DNA of 64,000 nt, taken from assembly GCF_003347205.1 (NCBI RefSeq), contig NZ_QQBJ01000017.1:184740-248739 (forward strand), written 5' to 3'. Source of the stretch: Mycolicibacterium moriokaense. GTDB lineage: Bacteria > Actinomycetota > Actinomycetes > Mycobacteriales > Mycobacteriaceae. Below, piece after piece: positions 58,870 to 64,000 of the stretch (positions within the stretch are counted from its first letter, which is position 1; every line of letters begins with the position of its first letter). The translations under genes were made by a program, and so were the position numbers. Under the pieces are notes generated by a model, which did no database searches, was not told where the DNA came from, and saw nothing but the letters and a program-made list of their open reading frames with translations.

Positions 58870-59682
58870 ATGGAAAACCGTCCGCTGGGCCTCCGGCGCC
58901 GAATTATCAGGAAGCTCAACGCGGCTGCAACTTCCCGCGGTCAGCGGTTCATGTACCGGTACGCCACCCGCAGGCTTGACGGGGACGACGTTGTTTTCCT
59001 CAATTACGGCTACGAAGAAGAGCCCGCTATGCAGGTGCCGCTCTCGGCCGACGACGAGCGCAACCGCTTCTTCATTCAGCTGTACCATCGCGCCGCAACG
59101 CAAGTTGCCCTCGCCAAAAAGCGGGTCTTGGAAGTTGGGTGCGGCCACGGCGGCGGAGCCTCGTACATCATGCGCACCGTTCACCCGGCCTCCTACGTCG
59201 GACTTGATCTGAACCCGACCGGAATTGCCTTCTGCCGCACCAGACACGACCTGCCGGGCCTGGAGTTCGTCTGCGGCGATGCTCAGAACCTTCCGTTTTC
59301 CGATCAGGAATTCGATGCGGTGATCAACGTCGAATCGTCACACCTGTATCCACGATTTCCGACTTTCCTCACCGAGGTTGCGCGCGTTTTACGCCCAGGC
59401 GGTCATTTTCTTTACACCGACGCGCGCGCCACTTATCGAGTCGCCGATTGGGAGTTGGCGTTGGCGAACGCGCCCATGCGCATGCTTTCGCAGCGCGCGA
59501 TAAACGCCGAAGTCGTGCGTGGAATGGAAATGAATTTGTCGCAATGGCAGTACGTGATCGACCGCGTCGCTCCGGCATTTCTGCGCGATTACACCCGCGC
59601 CTGGTCGCCGGCGCGCCGCGCTTGTGAAGACCTGCGAGGCGGCGGTTCAGCATATCGGTTGTACTGCTTTGTCAAAGACTGA
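58870..59682 (+). CDS. fmt: lipid O-methyltransferase (Rv2952-like), probable GPL fatty acid methyltransferase
   Basis: A 270-residue SAM methyltransferase, the same length as Rv2952, the phthiotriolone methyltransferase. Matching segments are DDVVFLNYGYEEEPAM, RVLEVGCGHGGGASYIMRTVHPASYVGLDLNP (motif I), GDAQNLPFSDQEFDAVINVESSHLYP and [19 protein letters not shown] synthesis needs O-methylation of the 3-hydroxy fatty acid; Fmt of this family does it in M. smegmatis. ATG 58870 is preferred over GTG 58822 because it matches Rv2952's length and because the intervening 48 bases are operator-like repeats. Confidence 0.85.
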   Translation: MENRPLGLRRRIIRKLNAAATSRGQRFMYRYATRRLDGDDVVFLNYGYEEEPAMQVPLSADDERNRFFIQLYHRAATQVALAKKRVLEVGCGHGGGASYIMRTVHPASYVGLDLNPTGIAFCRTRHDLPGLEFVCGDAQNLPFSDQEFDAVINVESSHLYPRFPTFLTEVARVLRPGGHFLYTDARATYRVADWELALANAPMRMLSQRAINAEVVRGMEMNLSQWQYVIDRVAPAFLRDYTRAWSPARRACEDLRGGGSAYRLYCFVKD

Positions 59683-59798
59683 GGTTGATTGGCCTGATCG
59701 ATCGCAGACCCCCGTAACGGTGTCCTTGTTGGTAAAACTGCCTGTCCGTCAAACGCTATCGATGAAAATCTTCGCATTTCAGCGTGTTATCCCGGGCG

Positions 59799-59804
59799 TA
59801 TAGT
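59799..59804 (+). promoter_or_regulatory. -10 hexamer TATAGT of a small transcription unit
   Basis: TATAGT, a near-perfect -10, ends seven bases before ATG 59812, predicting a transcript start at about the ATG and so a leaderless mRNA. The -35 region is weak (TTTCAG, 16 bp upstream). It would drive the small ORF 59812-60057. Confidence 0.5.
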
Positions 59805-59811
59805 CGTGGCC

Positions 59812-60057
59812 ATGAATCTGGTCGAATCGATCGAACGTGGCCTGGATTGGCTGGCGACACCCAAGCACTTGCCGGGACGTCTGGAGATGGAGACTCAGCG
59901 GGGGCGACGCCTTGAGATGGAAATCGTGTCCCTGTCGATACGCATGCCAATCGCCCAGGGGGCGATTGTGCGAATCCCTCTATTCTTCATGATTATGCCT
60001 GCCGGATCCTCGCCCATTCAGGGTTCAGAGGTGCGTGCACCGCAAGACGACGCCTAA
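59812..60057 (+). CDS. hypothetical small protein between fmt and mbtH
   Basis: An 81-residue ORF (ATG to TAA) with no recognised family. It opens with MNLVESIERGLDWLATPKHL and has a hydrophobic stretch near residues 55-63 (VRIPLFFMIM) flanked by polar residues, so weak membrane association is possible. Codon third positions are moderately GC-rich, below the level of the large genes. Support comes from a TATAGT -10 placing transcription at the ATG and a hairpin 20 bases after the stop. It may also be a non-coding RNA of about 280 nt. GTG 59806 is an alternative start. Confidence 0.35.
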   Translation: MNLVESIERGLDWLATPKHLPGRLEMETQRGRRLEMEIVSLSIRMPIAQGAIVRIPLFFMIMPAGSSPIQGSEVRAPQDDA

Positions 60058-60076
60058 CCGGCTCAGGCCATGGGAA

Positions 60077-60093
60077 GCCGGCCTGTCGCCGGC
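60077..60093 (+). terminator. hairpin after the small ORF
   Basis: GCCGGC-CTGTC-GCCGGC forms a 6-bp all-GC stem with a 5-nt loop 19 bases after the small ORF's stop, followed by a T-richer stretch (ACGCTCGTTTGTTG). It could terminate a transcript starting near 59812. Confidence 0.4.
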
Positions 60094-60817
60094 ACGCTCG
60101 TTTGTTGCTCACAGGGCCTGTACCGCTACGGCATTGAGTTTGTTGCGGCCTTTATGCCAAAGAAGTAGCCCTCACCTGTGGGCGAAGACCGAAAAACTCG
60201 TTGATTCCGCGCCGCGCCGCGAAACTGGCTATTGCCCCATCGTTGCGACAATGCACCCTTGACCACGCATATTGTTGTGATGTCGAGGTCATGGTTAATT
60301 TCCGACACAACTTATTCTTTTCCCATCGCCACTGCCCATAGGGTGGTTGAAACTGTTGAGCACAAATTCTCTGCGACGTCAAGTGTCCGATACCGCTTGC
60401 GCAGCTCGGCGAAAACAGCAATATCCGCCGTGGCCGCGCTCCGGCACGGTGACCTCATGGAACACCTCAGCCTGAAAGGGGTGGCTAATTTCTGGCTGTA
60501 GCTAACTCAGTTATTGACGGATTCGTATAGTTCTATGTGGCCCTGCAACCGTCAAAAGAAGCCGGGTAGGCTGGGGGCCACAACCACATAAAATTCACAA
60601 AAAGACAGGTCTGGCAAGACGAGGCCGTGAGCTAGAAAAGGACCTTGAACTGCGAGAACACCGTGATCAGCGCAGGATAGCTAATTGCTGCCGCTCGCTA
60701 ATCGAAAAAGTCGACTGAGGCGAGTACCCGCAGTTCACCGCAAAGCGCCGAACCTGATGTGCACCGGCCGTATGTTTGCGATATGTTTGCGACGTCAGCT
60801 AACCTCCATGGAGAAAC
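60094..60817. other. long AT-rich intergenic region upstream of mbtH-mps1
   Basis: About 720 bp without a supported protein gene; short open frames here have poor codon use. Bases 60230-60640 are the lowest in GC in the window. A TATAGT hexamer at 60526-60531 and TTGACG at 60514-60519 are too close together to form one promoter. The last 50 bases hold an 11-bp tandem repeat and a promoter-like pair before mbtH. The region is a plausible silencing target (Lsr2 type) and long 5' control region for the NRPS operon. Confidence 0.45.
60771..60792 (+). promoter_or_regulatory. 11-bp tandem repeat overlapping the mbtH promoter
   Basis: TATGTTTGCGA occurs twice with no gap (60771-60781 and 60782-60792). 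Each copy includes TTGCGA, a possible -35; the first is 18 bp from TAACCT (60800-60805), a possible -10. The GTG of mbtH follows at 60818 with GGAGA at 60810-60814. The repeat may be a regulator site or duplicate -35 element. Confidence 0.5.
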
Positions 60818-61048
60818 GTGAGCATCAATCCATTCGACGACGACAATGGCACCTTTTTCGTGTTGATCAACGATGAGGAGCAACATAGCCTGTGGCCGAG
60901 TTTTGCCGATGTTCCCGCCGGCTGGCAGGTGGTTTATGGCGAAGCCAACCGTACTGAGTGTCTCGAATACATCGAAAACAATTGGCCCGATATTCGGCCG
61001 AAAAGCCTGCGCGAGAGGCTAGCGCAGGGCGGGGCTTTCGAAGGCTAA
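60818..61048 (+). CDS. mbtH: MbtH-like NRPS chaperone
   Basis: A 76-residue MbtH-domain protein: NPFDDDNGTFFVLINDEEQHSLWPSFADVPAGWQVVYGEANRTECLEYIENNWPDIRPKSLRE covers the whole family signature, with the three conserved Trp residues. MbtH proteins bind adenylation domains and are needed for their folding or activity; this one should serve Mps1/Mps2. GTG 60818 has GGAGA close upstream. It lies 23 bp before the NRPS gene, in the same operon. Confidence 0.95.
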   Translation: MSINPFDDDNGTFFVLINDEEQHSLWPSFADVPAGWQVVYGEANRTECLEYIENNWPDIRPKSLRERLAQGGAFEG

Positions 61049-61071
61049 CTCATCCGTGGGGGTAGTTTAAT

Positions 61072-64000
<2,929 letters not shown>

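Noticed and set aside
60232-60501. 89-codon plus-strand frame in the AT-rich gap before mbtH
   Set aside because: No ribosome site, irregular codon third positions, and composition unlike genes of this genome.

Overview
The window is chromosomal DNA from a high-GC, fast-growing mycobacterium (Mycolicibacterium type). This rests on gene content (DnaE2, MfpA with a four-gene conservon, MmpS/MmpL, DUF732 and haemophore-like secreted proteins, FHA-ABC exporter), frequent GTG/TTG and leaderless starts, a mycobacterial LexA box, and a gene order that, from memory, follows the M. tuberculosis Rv3370c-Rv3329 segment. I cannot name the species.

Left part, 1-39775, is mostly housekeeping. It holds a MaoC-type hydratase (cut by the window edge), a tandem universal stress protein, SOS-controlled dnaE2, a DUF732 secreted protein, a small methyltransferase, a nitroreductase and trmL. 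Next comes the conservon operon (sensor kinase-like protein, roadblock protein, DUF742 protein, GTPase) ending in the pentapeptide protein MfpA. A Rv1747-like exporter, an Fe-S flavin oxidoreductase, folD and DUF3017 follow. A TetR/FAD-monooxygenase unit lies divergent to a geranylgeranyl-reductase-family protein. A ferredoxin-reductase/desaturase pair precedes metY-metX-methyltransferase under a SAM-IV riboswitch. The rest is monomeric icd, an alpha/beta hydrolase, a DinB/maleylpyruvate-isomerase-type protein divergent to a MarR regulator, trpS, a BrkB membrane protein, dacB1, an SMP-30-like lactonase, an AsnC-aminotransferase operon and a divergent aldehyde dehydrogenase.

Right part, 40300-64000, is a glycopeptidolipid (GPL)-type cell-envelope locus running off the window: mmpS4-mmpL4a-mmpL4b (export), a haemophore-like secreted protein, rmlA (dTDP-glucose), a sulfotransferase, an NAD-dependent sugar epimerase/reductase, a membrane acyltransferase, four sugar-type O-methyltransferases, two paralogous glycosyltransferases, a Rv2952-like lipid O-methyltransferase, mbtH, and the first C-A module of the peptide synthetase mps1. 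Together they would make, glycosylate, O-methylate, acetylate, possibly sulfate, and export a lipopeptide. The boundary between the two parts carries a 36-bp tandem repeat array that begins inside the aldehyde dehydrogenase 3' end. Intergenic DNA in the right part is longer and more AT-rich than in the left part.

Less explained elements are a small leaderless transcription unit before mbtH, phased pentamer palindromes before the lipid methyltransferase, tandem repeats before mbtH, an unusual start for mmpS4, and several hairpins and operators. All functional assignments are from reading the sequence; no search was run.
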